DNA of 64,000 bases from Gammaproteobacteria bacterium UBA3067 (GCA_002366835.1 DFBZ01000060.1:62001-126000), one strand, 5' to 3'; positions 8,330-17,763 are shown, counted from the stretch's first letter. Notes: generated by a model not told the origin, from the sequence alone. Numbers and translations are program-made.

Positions 8330-8722
8330 AAAGTGAGCTGTTTCCACTATTTAAAGCGGAGCCGCCTTGCTTTCGACACAGCGAGCAATGACATTAACAG
8401 ATACTATTGTTTATGTTTATGTCTGCGGCACTAAACTCAATGCACTCACACAGACAACTACCTTTTATCTTCACTTATCTTCGCTCTTTTAACTTTTAGC
8501 AACAGCTGTCACTGGGGCAACACTCTGAATTTACGTGCGCCTACTTGTTATTATTTGAATACGGACAAAAATTCCTGTTAATTTCGCAACCAAGCCAAAA
8601 ACATCTTAAACTCCCAAGCAGAAATACGCACCACACTACAACTCAATAATTAATCCAACGTACTACGCTAACACCTTAAACCGCACCGCCTCTTTCTTCA
8701 ATAATCCGGAAACTGATCTAAC
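8330..8722. other. Intergenic, no gene seen
   Basis: About 390 bases without a supportable open frame or RNA. It is AT-rich in its second half. It is the spacer between the right direct repeat and the redoxin pseudogene. Confidence 0.4.
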
Positions 8723-9474
8723 TCAGATATAAACGCGGTAGTTTTCTGTCATATCAATATAAAGCAATTTGCCTACCGCATTGATTAATAATGCCGTTGG
8801 CATTACTGCTTCGCTCTCATACCCTATCAAACCCAAACCGACGGGAGCTCCGTCAGGGTTTACAATTTCCAGCCTCCTAGTGGTTTTATTGTTTTCGTCG
8901 GTAAGAAGGCGATACGTTACATCAAATTTTTGGCCCGCTTCTGAGCATTTGCTTCTGGCTGAGGGCTTACTAAGGCGACTTCTACACCCTTGCGGCAATC
9001 TCTTTGTATTGCACCACCACTTCTTTGATTTGCGCCATACACAAGGTGCACCAAGTGCCACGAAAGAAAATCATCAAGGTGGGCTTGCCGATAAATGAGG
9101 CGGATTTTACGACGCCCAACTTGCTATCTTTTACCGGGCTGGCGTGCCTGATTTGGCAGATGCGTAAAACGGGAACACCAAAAGTCATAGAGCACGAAGC
9201 CAATCACTCCGACACCCACATTAAAGAAAAAAGCGACACTCGAAATAGCAGCGCCTGCGAGGGACGCATAAATTTGGAAGGGTTAATCAGAAGATGGGCT
9301 CGCCACTCGGAAGGTCATCCGAGTCGAGAACATATCCCCTGGGGGGCCAAAGCAACAAAGGCACCTAGTCAGGTAAGATCAAATACTTGAGTGAGCTGGG
9401 GCTTTATACTCAGAGACAGCCCGAGAAATCGCAACGATGCATAGAATGACATAGAAAGATTTTGCTTTATTCAT
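8723..9474 (-). pseudogene. Membrane-anchored AhpC/TSA-type redoxin, frameshifted
   Basis: Pieces of one protein occur in order but in different frames on the minus strand. They are an N-terminal hydrophobic start at 9474 (MNKAKSFYVILCIVAIS), a membrane segment AAISSVAFFFNVGVGVIGF, a redoxin core GKPTLMIFFRGTWCTLCM, then VEVALVSPQPEANAQ, then DVTYRLLTDENNKTTRRLE and EAVMPTALLINAVGKLLYID. Breaks occur near 8915, near 8980 and at several points upstream of 9200. The Cys-x-x-Cys of WCTLC is the active-site motif of peroxiredoxin-like or thioredoxin-like proteins. The gene looks recently inactivated, since each fragment is still well conserved. A sequencing-error origin is unlikely given the number of breaks. 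Confidence 0.7.
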
Positions 9475-9541
9475 TTAAGACCCCCTGTTTATATTTTTAT
9501 GATTCTAAAGCAGGGAGCCCGGAAGCCATCTAGTAACTACC

Positions 9542-9578
9542 GGGCATCTCTAAAAGTTCTAATCTTTAGAGATACCCT
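9542..9578. repeat. Palindrome of AGGGCAYCTCTAAAA ends, collapsed element
   Basis: GGGCATCTCTAAAAG and CTTTAGAGATACCCT face each other across seven bases. They are the same terminal repeats as in the 142-bp element at 58816-58957, so this is probably that element with its interior deleted. It lies ten bases after the secF stop codon and can fold as a strong hairpin, so it may now serve as the secDF terminator, although there is no U-run. Confidence 0.6.
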
Positions 9579-9587
9579 AGCTATGTT

Positions 9588-10499
9588 TTATGGGCGATCA
9601 TCCATCACTTCTGCTTCAACGTGAATAAAATCCTCTTTGCAGATTCCCATGGCGAGCAGAATATTACTTGCCACGTAGATAGATGAATAGGTCCCGATTA
9701 ACACTCCCACCATAAGCGCGATCGAAAAACCTTTAATAAGCTCTCCGCCAAAGACAAAAAGAGCAACAAGTACCAGCAGTGTGGTGATGGAGGTAATTAA
9801 TGTTCGCCCCAGTGTTTGGGATAACGAGACATTGATAATCTGAATGGCGTCGCCTTTGCGCATTTCGTGAAAGTTCTCACGGATCCGGTCAGATACAACG
9901 ATGGTATCATTAAGGGAATAACCGATCACAGCAAGCACCGCAGCCAATACCGTCAAATCAAAGGGGATCTGAAAGACAGAAAAGAAACCCAGTGTAATAA
10001 TCACATCATGAAACAAGGCTGCCACCGCACCCACAGAAAACTTGAAGTGGAAACGAAAGAGAATGTAGACCATCATCACACCGAGGGCGACAATCATGGC
10101 GATGCCGCTTTGATCACGCAACTCGTCACCCACCTGCGGGCCAACAAACTCAACACGGCGCAGGGTGACTTCACTGGATGAGGTCTTATTAAGCTCCTCA
10201 ACAATATTGTTAGCGATGGACTCTTTCTCACCCTCTTGTGGCGCGAGTCGCACTAATACGTCCGTTGCCTTGCCATAGTTCTGTGCCACTGCGTCATCGT
10301 ACCCTGCTGCCTTAAGAGTACTTCTAATCTCATTAAGGTTTGCAGGCTGTTGGTAGCCCACTTCTATTAAGGTGCCACCCGTAAAATCCAGGCCCAAGCT
10401 CAACTGCTGAGTAGCCAGCGAAACGATGGAAGCAACGAGCAATATGCTTGAAAATACTGCCGCGAGTTTTCTTTTACCCATGAAGTCAAGTACGGTCAT
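9588..10499 (-). CDS. secF: Protein translocase subunit SecF
   Basis: The 303-residue inner-membrane protein has the SecF signature GLDFTGGTLIEVGYQ near residue 35 and six predicted helices. The C-terminal membrane block contains GYSLNDTIVVSDRIREN and LGRTLITSITTL, as in RND-superfamily SecF. With SecD it uses the proton gradient to complete export of proteins after SecA-driven translocation. GAGAGGA precedes the ATG. It follows secD by 42 bases and is the last gene of the tgt-yajC-secD-secF series. Confidence 0.97.
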   Translation of the reverse strand: MTVLDFMGKRKLAAVFSSILLVASIVSLATQQLSLGLDFTGGTLIEVGYQQPANLNEIRSTLKAAGYDDAVAQNYGKATDVLVRLAPQEGEKESIANNIVEELNKTSSSEVTLRRVEFVGPQVGDELRDQSGIAMIVALGVMMVYILFRFHFKFSVGAVAALFHDVIITLGFFSVFQIPFDLTVLAAVLAVIGYSLNDTIVVSDRIRENFHEMRKGDAIQIINVSLSQTLGRTLITSITTLLVLVALFVFGGELIKGFSIALMVGVLIGTYSSIYVASNILLAMGICKEDFIHVEAEVMDDRP

Positions 10500-10541
10500 T
10501 TTTAAATTTCCTCTCGGAATAGTTCAATTGGCAGACGGGGC

Positions 10542-12440
10542 TTATTTCGCTTCTTTATAACCGATGGACAGTTTTTCCACTGAGCGGCCACCGTATACAA
10601 GGTTCACCAAGGCGCGTGTTCCTACTATTGCGGTAAACATGGAGCACAAAATCCCTACGGATAGTGTTACGGCAAAACCTTTGACCGGGCCGGTTCCCAC
10701 TGCAAATAGAATCAGTGCAACAATAAGTGTCGTTATATTTGCATCCAGAATTGTTACAAATGCGCGGTCATAACCGGAGCGGATGGCTTCCTGAGGCGAA
10801 CGACCGTTGCCTAGCTCTTCTTTTATTCGTGAAAAAATCAAAACGTTGGCATCAACCGCCATACCTACCGTTAATACAATACCGGCGATACCAGGCAGTG
10901 TTAAGGTGGCTCCAGGTATTAGCGACATCACTGCCACAATCAGCAATACATTCACCAACAGCGCCACATTGGCAAAAACGCCAAACAGACGATAAAACGC
11001 CAACATAAACACCATCACCAGTGCAAAACCCAATAGCACTGACATAAGACCCGCTTCGATATTTTCTTTACCCAGGCTTGGGCCGATGGTTCGCTCTTCC
11101 ACAAAATACATGGGCGCAGCCAAGGCACCAGCTCTCAGCAACAGGGCCAGTTCTTTTGATTCCAAAACGCTATCCAGGCCAGTGATACGGAAACTGTGCC
11201 CCAAAGCGGACTGAATCGTGGCGACGTTAATGGCGTACTTTTCTACGTAACGCTCTTTTTCACTAACAAATACGCCACCCTCTTTTCTAACCTTGGTGCG
11301 CTCTTTATGTTCAACAAAGATAACCGCCATACGCCGCCCGACATTATCACGGGTAACGCGGTTCATTCTCTTTCCACCCCCACCATCCAGCGTTATGTTC
11401 ACCTGTGGACGACTATTTTCATCAAAACCGGAACGGGCATTTACCACACGCTCACCGGTAACGATAACTTTTTTAAGGGTTAGTACAGGCGCGCCTTTGT
11501 CACCCTTAAAAGGGAATAACTCCGAGCGGCTGGAAACGCGTCCATTCATGGCGGCCTCAAGGTCTCCCTCACTGTCCTCCAGCCTGAACTCCAAGCTGGC
11601 GGTGCGCCCTAAAACACGCTTGGCTTCGGCGGTATCCTGCACACCTGGAAGCTCCACCACAATGCGATCAACACCTTGTCGCTGCACGATGGGTTCCGCC
11701 ACGCCCAGTTCGTTCACCCTGTTGCGCAGGGCGGTGAGGTTTTGAGTAATTGCATAATCCTGTATTTCTTTCAGCGCGGATTCTGAAAGCTGAAGTTTGA
11801 TAAATTGCTCTGCGGCACCTTCGTCAACACTGATAACAAACTGTCGGAAGTTTTCCCTGATCCAGGCATTGGCCTTTAACTGCTCCGCAGGGTCGGTAAA
11901 TTTTACGGAGATTTTTCCGCCTCCCTCTCGTTTAGCAGAACGATAACGAATTCCCTCTTTCCGTAGACCAGAGCGAATTTCGTCGATATAGCCGGTAGTA
12001 CGTGGCTCGAGGGCTTTCTCCATATCCACTTCAAGTAAAAAGTGTACGCCGCCCCGTAAATCAAGCCCGAGATTCATTGGGCTTGCTCCAAAAGAAGCCA
12101 GCCAATCTGGCATGGTAGAGGCAAGATTTAGAGCAACCACATAGTCATCACCCAAGGCGGACTTTACCAAGTCTTTGGCGATCAGCTGGGTATCACCATC
12201 ATGAAAACGAATCACGCCTGATGCGCCCGACAAAGCACTAGACTTAACCTCAACCCCAGCTTGCCCAAGAGCCTCCAGTGCTTTATCCAACACTGCACCA
12301 TCAACTTTCCCAGATGCCGTTGCGCCGGAAATTTGCACAATGGGGTCTTCAGGGTAAATATTTGGCAAGGCAAATATCAAGCCTACCAAGCAGACAAAAA
12401 CAACCAGTAAATTTTTCCACAATGGGTATTTGTTCAACAT
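10542..12440 (-). CDS. secD: Protein translocase subunit SecD
   Basis: This is the large SecDF component. An N-terminal helix (MLNKYPLWKNLLVVF) is followed by the periplasmic P1 head with GLDLRGGVHFLLEVDME, and a six-helix C-terminal domain with MAVDANVLIFSRIKEEL. A longer frame begins at a TTG at 12470, but the residue at 12440 matches the N-terminus of E. coli SecD (MLNRYPLWKY) and follows CAGGGCG, so I use 12440. Proton-motive-force-driven conformational change of P1 pulls preproteins outward. The spacing to yajC is 276 bases and holds a hairpin repeat. Confidence 0.96.
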   Translation of the reverse strand: MLNKYPLWKNLLVVFVCLVGLIFALPNIYPEDPIVQISGATASGKVDGAVLDKALEALGQAGVEVKSSALSGASGVIRFHDGDTQLIAKDLVKSALGDDYVVALNLASTMPDWLASFGASPMNLGLDLRGGVHFLLEVDMEKALEPRTTGYIDEIRSGLRKEGIRYRSAKREGGGKISVKFTDPAEQLKANAWIRENFRQFVISVDEGAAEQFIKLQLSESALKEIQDYAITQNLTALRNRVNELGVAEPIVQRQGVDRIVVELPGVQDTAEAKRVLGRTASLEFRLEDSEGDLEAAMNGRVSSRSELFPFKGDKGAPVLTLKKVIVTGERVVNARSGFDENSRPQVNITLDGGGGKRMNRVTRDNVGRRMAVIFVEHKERTKVRKEGGVFVSEKERYVEKYAINVATIQSALGHSFRITGLDSVLESKELALLLRAGALAAPMYFVEERTIGPSLGKENIEAGLMSVLLGFALVMVFMLAFYRLFGVFANVALLVNVLLIVAVMSLIPGATLTLPGIAGIVLTVGMAVDANVLIFSRIKEELGNGRSPQEAIRSGYDRAFVTILDANITTLIVALILFAVGTGPVKGFAVTLSVGILCSMFTAIVGTRALVNLVYGGRSVEKLSIGYKEAK

Positions 12441-12575
12441 ACGGGGCGCCCTGGCGTCATTCGATTCCAATTTAAAGTGCGTTTATTACACCTACAGAAA
12501 TGAGAGGTGCGTTTAGGATAGACCAATTAGCTGTGTTCATTGCAGAAGAGCTTGTTTTTCTTCAGGTACCAACAG

Positions 12576-12667
12576 TAGGTATTTTAGGACAGGCAACAAT
12601 GTGCGCAAAGAGAGAGTTTACTTATAGTAAGTGAACGTTTGCGCACATCTTCGCAAAAAAATAACCT
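12576..12667. repeat. Hairpin repeat element, core-sharing family, copy 1
   Basis: A strong palindrome TGTGCGCAAA...TTTGCGCACA (12600-12647) contains an inner stem GTTTACTTA/TAAGTGAAC. Weaker outer arms AGGTATTTT and AAAATAACCT extend it to about 92 bases. Its centre GAGTTTAC-N5-GTAAGTGAACGTTT matches the centres of the elements at 23003 and 25884, whose arms are different. It sits between yajC and secD and may affect read-through or mRNA stability. Confidence 0.55.
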
Positions 12668-12716
12668 TTAGCGACACCACATGAAAGCAAGGTGACGCTT
12701 ATGCAAAGGTCTTTCA

Positions 12717-13052
12717 CTATATGGCTTTCATTGTACCTTTAGGCAAGCTGGCAATAATTGAAGCACGCTGAAATTTCAGCTCCAGCTTGTCAGAGACTTC
12801 TACCACTACAAAGCCTTCGCTGACCTTGGTGATTTTACCCACGATTCCCCCGCTAGTGACCACTTCATCGCCTTTCTGTAACGAGGCAATTAAATTAAGT
12901 TTCGCCTTATCCCGTTTACGCTGGGGGCGCATCACAAAGGTATAAAAGATAAGGAGGAAACCCGCCAGAAGTGCCACTTGGATCATGGGATTTGGCCCTT
13001 CCATAGGAGGGGGGACGGCTTCTGCAAAAGCAGGGGATATAAAAAAGTTCAT
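12717..13052 (-). CDS. yajC: SecDF accessory subunit YajC
   Basis: The 111-residue protein has one transmembrane helix (residues ~25-43) followed by RPQRKRDKAKLNLIASLQKG and DEVVTSGGIVGKITKV, the conserved YajC cytoplasmic core. It copurifies with SecDF in E. coli. The N-terminus MNFFISPAFAEA resembles other gammaproteobacterial YajC proteins. AGAGGTG is the ribosome binding site. The gene lies between tgt and secD as usual. Confidence 0.95.
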   Translation of the reverse strand: MNFFISPAFAEAVPPPMEGPNPMIQVALLAGFLLIFYTFVMRPQRKRDKAKLNLIASLQKGDEVVTSGGIVGKITKVSEGFVVVEVSDKLELKFQRASIIASLPKGTMKAI

Positions 13053-13168
13053 TCTTGAAACACCTCTTTTTTTCTACAAATATTTTACTAAAAATTTCCA
13101 ATATTGGATTTCATACGCTGTTTTTAAAGTACTAACTCTCGGGCGAAGGTCTAACTAAATGCCCATCC

Positions 13169-14284
13169 CTATTCGAGCACCGGAGTCAACGACCCGCGCT
13201 TTTCATAGAACGCATCCACAAAGGCGCTCAATCTACCTTGTTCAATGGCTGTACGCAAACCCTTCATCAAGCTTTGATAATAATGAAGATTGTGAATGGT
13301 ATTCAGCTGCGCTCCTAGCATTTCTTTACATTTGTCGAGATGATGAAGATAAGCGCGGCTAAAGTTTTTGCAGGTATAGCAGTCGCATTCGCTATCCAGC
13401 GCAGAGGTGTCAGTTTTATTTACAGCATTACGAATTCTTACCACACCATTTGACGTAAAAAGATGGCCATTACGCGCATTGCGTGTAGGCATCACACAGT
13501 CAAACATATCAATGCCTCGGCGCACCGCTTCGACAATATCTTCTGGTGTACCCACGCCCATCAAATAACGTGGGGCATCCTTAGGCATTTGAGGGGTAAT
13601 ACTGGAAATCACCTTTTTCATTTCATCTTTCGGCTCACCCACTGAAAGCCCGCCGATGGCGTAACCGTTAAAGCCAATTTCCAACAAACCATCCAGAGAA
13701 ATTTTTCTAAGTGGCTCGTACATACCGCCTTGGATAATACCAAACAGGGCTGAGGGATTATCACCATGCGCCACTTTGCTGCGCGCGGCCCAGCGCAGGG
13801 ACAACTCCATGGAATGGCGAGCCTCTGCCTCCGTCGCCGGATAGGGCGTACACTCATCAAAGATCATCACAATGTCACTGCCCAGCTCTCTCTGCACCGC
13901 CATTGAGCGCTCGGGATCAAGAAAAACCGGCGAACCATCTACCGGAGAACGAAAAGCAACACCCTCTTCGGTGACTTTTCTCATTTCTCCCAGACTGAAC
14001 ACCTGAAACCCACCCGAGTCGGTCAGGATTGGGCCAGACCAGCCGATAAAATCATGCAGATCACCATGGGCGCGTACAATTTCAGTGCCTGGCCGAAGCA
14101 TAAGGTGGAAGGTATTACCGAGAATAATCTCTGCGCCAATCTCACGAATATCGCGGGGTAACATCCCTTTGACCGTACCGTAGGTGCCGACGGGCATAAA
14201 TGCAGGCGTTTCAACATTGCCTCGCTCAAATTCAAGAGTGCCGCGCCGCGCATCACCGTCAGTGTTTTTTAACTGAAATTTCAT
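13169..14284 (-). CDS. tgt: Queuine tRNA-ribosyltransferase
   Basis: The 371-residue enzyme exchanges guanine for preQ1 at the wobble base of tRNAs with GUN anticodons. DSGGFQVFS near residue 89 carries one active-site Asp, FGIIQGGMYEPLR follows, and the zinc site is CDCYTCKNFSRAYLHHL near residue 305. Length is normal for the family. It lies 26 bases after queA, which performs the next step on the same base, so the two are co-transcribed. Confidence 0.97.
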   Translation of the reverse strand: MKFQLKNTDGDARRGTLEFERGNVETPAFMPVGTYGTVKGMLPRDIREIGAEIILGNTFHLMLRPGTEIVRAHGDLHDFIGWSGPILTDSGGFQVFSLGEMRKVTEEGVAFRSPVDGSPVFLDPERSMAVQRELGSDIVMIFDECTPYPATEAEARHSMELSLRWAARSKVAHGDNPSALFGIIQGGMYEPLRKISLDGLLEIGFNGYAIGGLSVGEPKDEMKKVISSITPQMPKDAPRYLMGVGTPEDIVEAVRRGIDMFDCVMPTRNARNGHLFTSNGVVRIRNAVNKTDTSALDSECDCYTCKNFSRAYLHHLDKCKEMLGAQLNTIHNLHYYQSLMKGLRTAIEQGRLSAFVDAFYEKRGSLTPVLE

Positions 14285-14310
14285 TGCTTGTTATAACCGC
14301 CAGAGGTTCG

Positions 14311-15345
14311 TTATTCACTAACAGGGGAAGAAATAAACATGGCATCCCCATAACTATAAAATCGGTACTCTTCTTCAACGGCCTTGCGATAAGCATTCAA
14401 AACATGCTGCTTGCCCGCAAGAGCACAAACCAACATCAATAATGTCGATTTTGGTAAATGGAAATTTGTCAGCAGTGCATCCACCACACCAAAAGAGTAA
14501 CCAGGGTAGATAAAAATATCTGTTTCACCGTGGTAGGGCTTTAATTCTCCCTGAGCGCAGGCACTTTCTAAACAACGGGCGCTGGTAGTGCCCACTGCAA
14601 CCACTCTACCCCCGGAGGCTTTGACCTGATTAATCTTATCAACGACGGCTTGATCAACCTCAATATACTCACTGTGCATAGGATGATCTTCCACCTGATC
14701 AACTCGTACCGGTTGAAATGTGCCAGCGCCCACATGAAGGGTTACGAACACAAACTCAAGCCCCTTGTCCTTTAAACGCTGCAATATTGCTTCATCAAAG
14801 TGCAAGCCCGCAGTGGGAGCGGCCACCGCACCCGGTATAGCCGCATAAACGGTTTGATAGCGCTCGCGGTCCTCACTGGCGTCCTCGCGCTCCATATAAG
14901 GAGGCAGAGGCATATGACCGTGTTTTTCCAGCAGGCTAAGCAAGGACTGCTCGCCATTAAAAGTCAGCTCAAAGAGATCGCCTTTCCGCCCCTTTACCCT
15001 TGCCTCTATTCCCCCTTCAAGCAATATAGCAGATCCAGAGGCAGGAGATTTGCTTGCGCGAACATGGGCTAAAGCGCTGTGTTCACCCGTAATACGCTCA
15101 ATGAGCACCTCAACCTTGCCACCGGTTTCCTTTCGCCCAAAAAGCCGGGCAGGAACCACCTTGGTATTGTTAAATACCAGCAGGTCTCCCTCGTGTAGCA
15201 AATCAAGGATATCGGTAAATTCAAGATGGGAGACTTGGCCGCTTGTTTTATCGAGGGCCAAAAGACGGCTATCGCTCCTGCCTGACAAGGGGAATTGAGC
15301 AATTAATGCATCAGGAAGTTCGAACTGAAACTCGCTTACTTTCAT
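14311..15345 (-). CDS. queA: S-adenosylmethionine:tRNA ribosyltransferase-isomerase
   Basis: The 344-residue cytoplasmic enzyme transfers the ribosyl group of S-adenosylmethionine to preQ1-modified tRNA to make epoxyqueuosine. Recognisable blocks are FQFELPDALIAQFPL at the start, LLVFNNTKVVPARLFG, AAPTAGLHFDEAIL and LTNFHLPKSTLLMLV. It is the first gene of the queA-tgt-yajC-secDF series. AGGAC lies very close to the ATG. Confidence 0.97.
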   Translation of the reverse strand: MKVSEFQFELPDALIAQFPLSGRSDSRLLALDKTSGQVSHLEFTDILDLLHEGDLLVFNNTKVVPARLFGRKETGGKVEVLIERITGEHSALAHVRASKSPASGSAILLEGGIEARVKGRKGDLFELTFNGEQSLLSLLEKHGHMPLPPYMEREDASEDRERYQTVYAAIPGAVAAPTAGLHFDEAILQRLKDKGLEFVFVTLHVGAGTFQPVRVDQVEDHPMHSEYIEVDQAVVDKINQVKASGGRVVAVGTTSARCLESACAQGELKPYHGETDIFIYPGYSFGVVDALLTNFHLPKSTLLMLVCALAGKQHVLNAYRKAVEEEYRFYSYGDAMFISSPVSE

Positions 15346-15501
15346 GTCCTGTCGAGCCTAAAAAAGCGGCTAGACTATAGCGAAGCTATTGATAAGTCCA
15401 GCTTGTTAAGTACAACAAAAAGCCCAAACGCTCAACACAGACACTAATTTATAACCAAACACAAATTCATTACAGCTTTGTCATATTTTCTAAACTAAGG
15501 C

Positions 15502-15529
15502 TTGACTCGCCCAGTAGAATCAGTAAGAT
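15502..15529 (+). promoter_or_regulatory. Candidate sigma-70 promoter of the tRNA pair
   Basis: TTGACT (15502-15507) and TAAGAT (15524-15529) are separated by 16 bases and followed by a GC-containing stretch, AGCGCCTCG, as in stringently controlled promoters. The first tRNA begins 58 bases after the -10 box. Confidence 0.5.
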
Positions 15530-15587
15530 TAGCGCCTCGCTTCGGGCAAGACACTGCACACGGATGAAATATCCAATGGCAGGACTA

Positions 15588-15663
15588 GGGTGGTTAGCTC
15601 AGCTGGGAGAGCGTCGCCCTTACAAGGCGGATGTCACAGGTTCGATCCCTGTACCACCCACCA
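15588..15663 (+). tRNA. tRNA-Val (TAC)
   Basis: A complete cloverleaf can be drawn. The acceptor stem is GGGTGGT/ACCACCC, the D arm contains AGCTCAGCTGGGAGAGC, and the anticodon stem TCGCC/GGCGG encloses CTTACAA with anticodon TAC. The T arm contains GGTTCGATCC. The genome encodes the 3' CCA (15661-15663). Confidence 0.97.
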
Positions 15664-15682
15664 AAATACCCGATAGCTATTC

Positions 15683-15759
15683 GGAGCGGTAGTTCAGTTG
15701 GTTAGAATACCGGCCTGTCACGCCGGGGGTCGCGGGTTCGAATCCCGTCCGCTCCGCCA
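15683..15759 (+). tRNA. tRNA-Asp (GTC)
   Basis: The acceptor stem is GGAGCGG/CCGCTCC and the D arm has AGTTCAGTTGGTTAGAAT. The anticodon stem CCGGC/GCCGG surrounds CTGTCAC with anticodon GTC, and the T arm is GGTTCGAATCC. The CCA end is encoded. It is 19 bases after tRNA-Val and shares its transcript. As a GUN-anticodon tRNA it is a substrate of the neighbouring tgt and queA products. Confidence 0.97.
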
Positions 15760-15799
15760 TTTTCTCTTATGGCAAACAATCCACAAAGTAGACAAGAAC

Positions 15800-15828
15800 C
15801 TGAGGGATTACCTAATCTAGGCCCTCAG
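15800..15828 (+). terminator. Possible terminator after the tRNA pair
   Basis: CTGAGGG and CCCTCAG form a seven-base stem with a 15-base loop, 41 bases after tRNA-Asp. No clear T-run follows, so this is weak. Confidence 0.3.
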
Positions 15829-15921
15829 TGATACTCGGTCAAAACTGGATAGAAAAAACCTCTTTCAAAAGAAACACTCGCAAAGCCCCTCAAAACGAGC
15901 AGAAGCTAAACAGCTACCAAG

Positions 15922-16602
15922 TCACCAGCTCACACCACAACCCTTATCTCCACATGCCTCAATTTCTATATCTTTAATCATCAAGGCGATGCCCTTTTCA
16001 TCCACTTTTTCTTTAATTTGGCTTCGATAGGATTTCACCACGCCCACCCCTTCGATCACCGCATCGTATACCAGCCAGCCCTGATCTGTCTTCCTCAAGC
16101 GGTAATCCACCAGAATTGGCATTTTTTCCTTCTGTAAAATTCTACTACGGACAATGGCCTTCCTGTGAGTCTTATCAAATACCGGGGCCTTAAACTCTAT
16201 CTCCTGGCCGTCATAGGCGGCAAAGGCATTTGAGTAGGTTTTTATCAAGATATTGCGGAAGGCAAGGGTAAATGCCTGCTGCTGCTCATTACTGGCCTTT
16301 TTCCAGTTTGAGGACATCACTAGCCGGGACATTAGTCGCGCATCAAAGATTGGCAAAAGCTCTTGCTCTACAAGCTGCTTCACCAGGTCAGGAGACTCCT
16401 CTATGGCGGCCTTCTCTTGCGTTAAACGATCGGTTAAACGCTTTGCCGCACCCTCCGCGACTACTTTTGGGCCAATCGAACTAGAGCCAGCCAGCTGAAC
16501 ACTGGCTTCCTTCGCAGCCAGCACTCCCGGCATAACGACAGATAAACTCAGCAACAAAGCCGAAAAAATTGAATTTAATTTAAGCGCTGAAATAGAAGCC
16601 AT
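15922..16602 (-). CDS. MlaC/Ttg2D-family phospholipid-binding periplasmic protein
   Basis: The product is about 226 residues with a signal peptide ending near VLAAKE. The MlaC-fold core contains LVEQELLPIFDARLMSRLVM, YSNAFAAYDGQEIEF and VDYRLRKTDQGWLVYDAVIE. MlaC proteins carry phospholipids between the MlaA outer-membrane lipoprotein and the MlaFEDB inner-membrane transporter. None of those genes is adjacent, so this is an orphan copy. Another start at 16620 lacks a ribosome binding site; GGAG lies nine bases before the ATG at 16602, which I prefer. Two cysteines near the C-terminus (ACGDKGC) are unusual for MlaC and may pair. Confidence 0.8.
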   Translation of the reverse strand: MASISALKLNSIFSALLLSLSVVMPGVLAAKEASVQLAGSSSIGPKVVAEGAAKRLTDRLTQEKAAIEESPDLVKQLVEQELLPIFDARLMSRLVMSSNWKKASNEQQQAFTLAFRNILIKTYSNAFAAYDGQEIEFKAPVFDKTHRKAIVRSRILQKEKMPILVDYRLRKTDQGWLVYDAVIEGVGVVKSYRSQIKEKVDEKGIALMIKDIEIEACGDKGCGVSW

Positions 16603-16752
16603 ATCCTTATACTCCATCATTCATTATGAACAGGGCGTGAATAGCAAAATCAGTCACCATAAGGCATGAGGCAGATAAGCCCACTGAGCGCGAATAGCTA
16701 AAAACAAAACAACTGTCTGGGGCTACACACAGCAGCCCCAGGTAGAGTCGCT

Positions 16753-17601
16753 TTACTCTGGCTTATAAGTAATTTTTGCCTGAGAAAGAACAACATTTCC
16801 TTTTTGGGTTTCAGCAGAAACAATTGCTTCGCCTTCACCAACAACCCAGAACTTAGTAATGATGCTATCACCACAGTAAACCTGATCAGCAAAGCGTGCT
16901 TCCATAGAAACAAAGCGATCTGGATCACCGCCACAAAGCGCCTTCACAGCCGCGCGTCCAACGAAACCGTAGGAGCAAAGTCCGTGTAGGAACGGCTCTT
17001 TGTAGCCGCCCATCTGTGCAAAAGCAGGGTCAATATGAATTGGGTTACGGTCGCCAGTAAGACGGTATAACGCAGCCTGCTCAGTATGAGTCACATCTTC
17101 AACAACATGATCGGGATCACGCGCTGGTGGCTCATTTTTTCCTGCAGTAGAAGGACCACGCTCGCCACCAAAACCACCGGCACCACGAATAAACATCGTA
17201 GAGTGGACAGTGAAGATAGGGCCATTTTTATCGGATACTTCGCCTTCAACACCCAGAACCGCAGCCTTGCCTTTATCCCAAACTTCGGAAATTTTTCCTA
17301 CGGCTGTGCCTTTACAGTTAGAGGGAATTGGACGGTGCAAAGTAATAGATTGCTCTCCGTGAAGCAGCATAGCCAGGTTGAATTCAACATTGGCAATCAA
17401 ACCACCCATAGTCGCCATACCAGGCACAACACCAAATGTAGGTAATACCTTTGGACCACGGCCTTCATAAAGAAAATCCAATTCTTCAGGCGGCTTAGCA
17501 CCGGTTGCTACTGCATACAACTGAACAGCATTGGAATCCCATTCAACGGGCATAGGATCAAATGTAATACCGAGCAAATCATTTGTAATTTTCTTAGACA
17601 T
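16753..17601 (-). CDS. MaoC-family double-hotdog (R)-enoyl-CoA hydratase (hydratase 2)
   Basis: The 282-residue protein has two hotdog halves. The N-terminal half covers residues ~1-135. The C-terminal half carries YRLTGDRNPIHIDPAFA, the hydratase-2 motif with catalytic Asp and His, then PFLHGLCSYGFVGRA. It should hydrate trans-2-enoyl-CoA to (3R)-hydroxyacyl-CoA. The layout equals the hydratase-2 part of peroxisomal multifunctional enzyme type 2. An SCP2 protein gene is directly upstream, separated by a terminator, and an MFE-2-type SDR is at 60365. AAGGAG stands before the ATG. Confidence 0.88.
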   Translation of the reverse strand: MSKKITNDLLGITFDPMPVEWDSNAVQLYAVATGAKPPEELDFLYEGRGPKVLPTFGVVPGMATMGGLIANVEFNLAMLLHGEQSITLHRPIPSNCKGTAVGKISEVWDKGKAAVLGVEGEVSDKNGPIFTVHSTMFIRGAGGFGGERGPSTAGKNEPPARDPDHVVEDVTHTEQAALYRLTGDRNPIHIDPAFAQMGGYKEPFLHGLCSYGFVGRAAVKALCGGDPDRFVSMEARFADQVYCGDSIITKFWVVGEGEAIVSAETQKGNVVLSQAKITYKPE

Positions 17602-17701
17602 TATTCCTTACTCCTTATTAGTCATTACCCTTAAAACTTCACCTTTCGCGGATAAACAGAAGCCTCAAGAATTAGAGAAACTTAAAAAATATTGCGCTTC
17701 C

Positions 17702-17736
17702 AAAAAAAAACAGCCCACTAAAAAGCGGGCTGTTTT
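17702..17736 (-). terminator. Rho-independent terminator of the SCP2 gene
   Basis: On the minus strand AAACAGCCCGC and GTGGGCTGTTT form a stem that is followed by a run of eight T. It lies just after the SCP2 stop codon and before the MaoC gene, so the two are at least partly independent transcripts. Confidence 0.85.
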
Positions 17737-17763
17737 AAACTTTCATCAAAGAGCTGACAAAAA

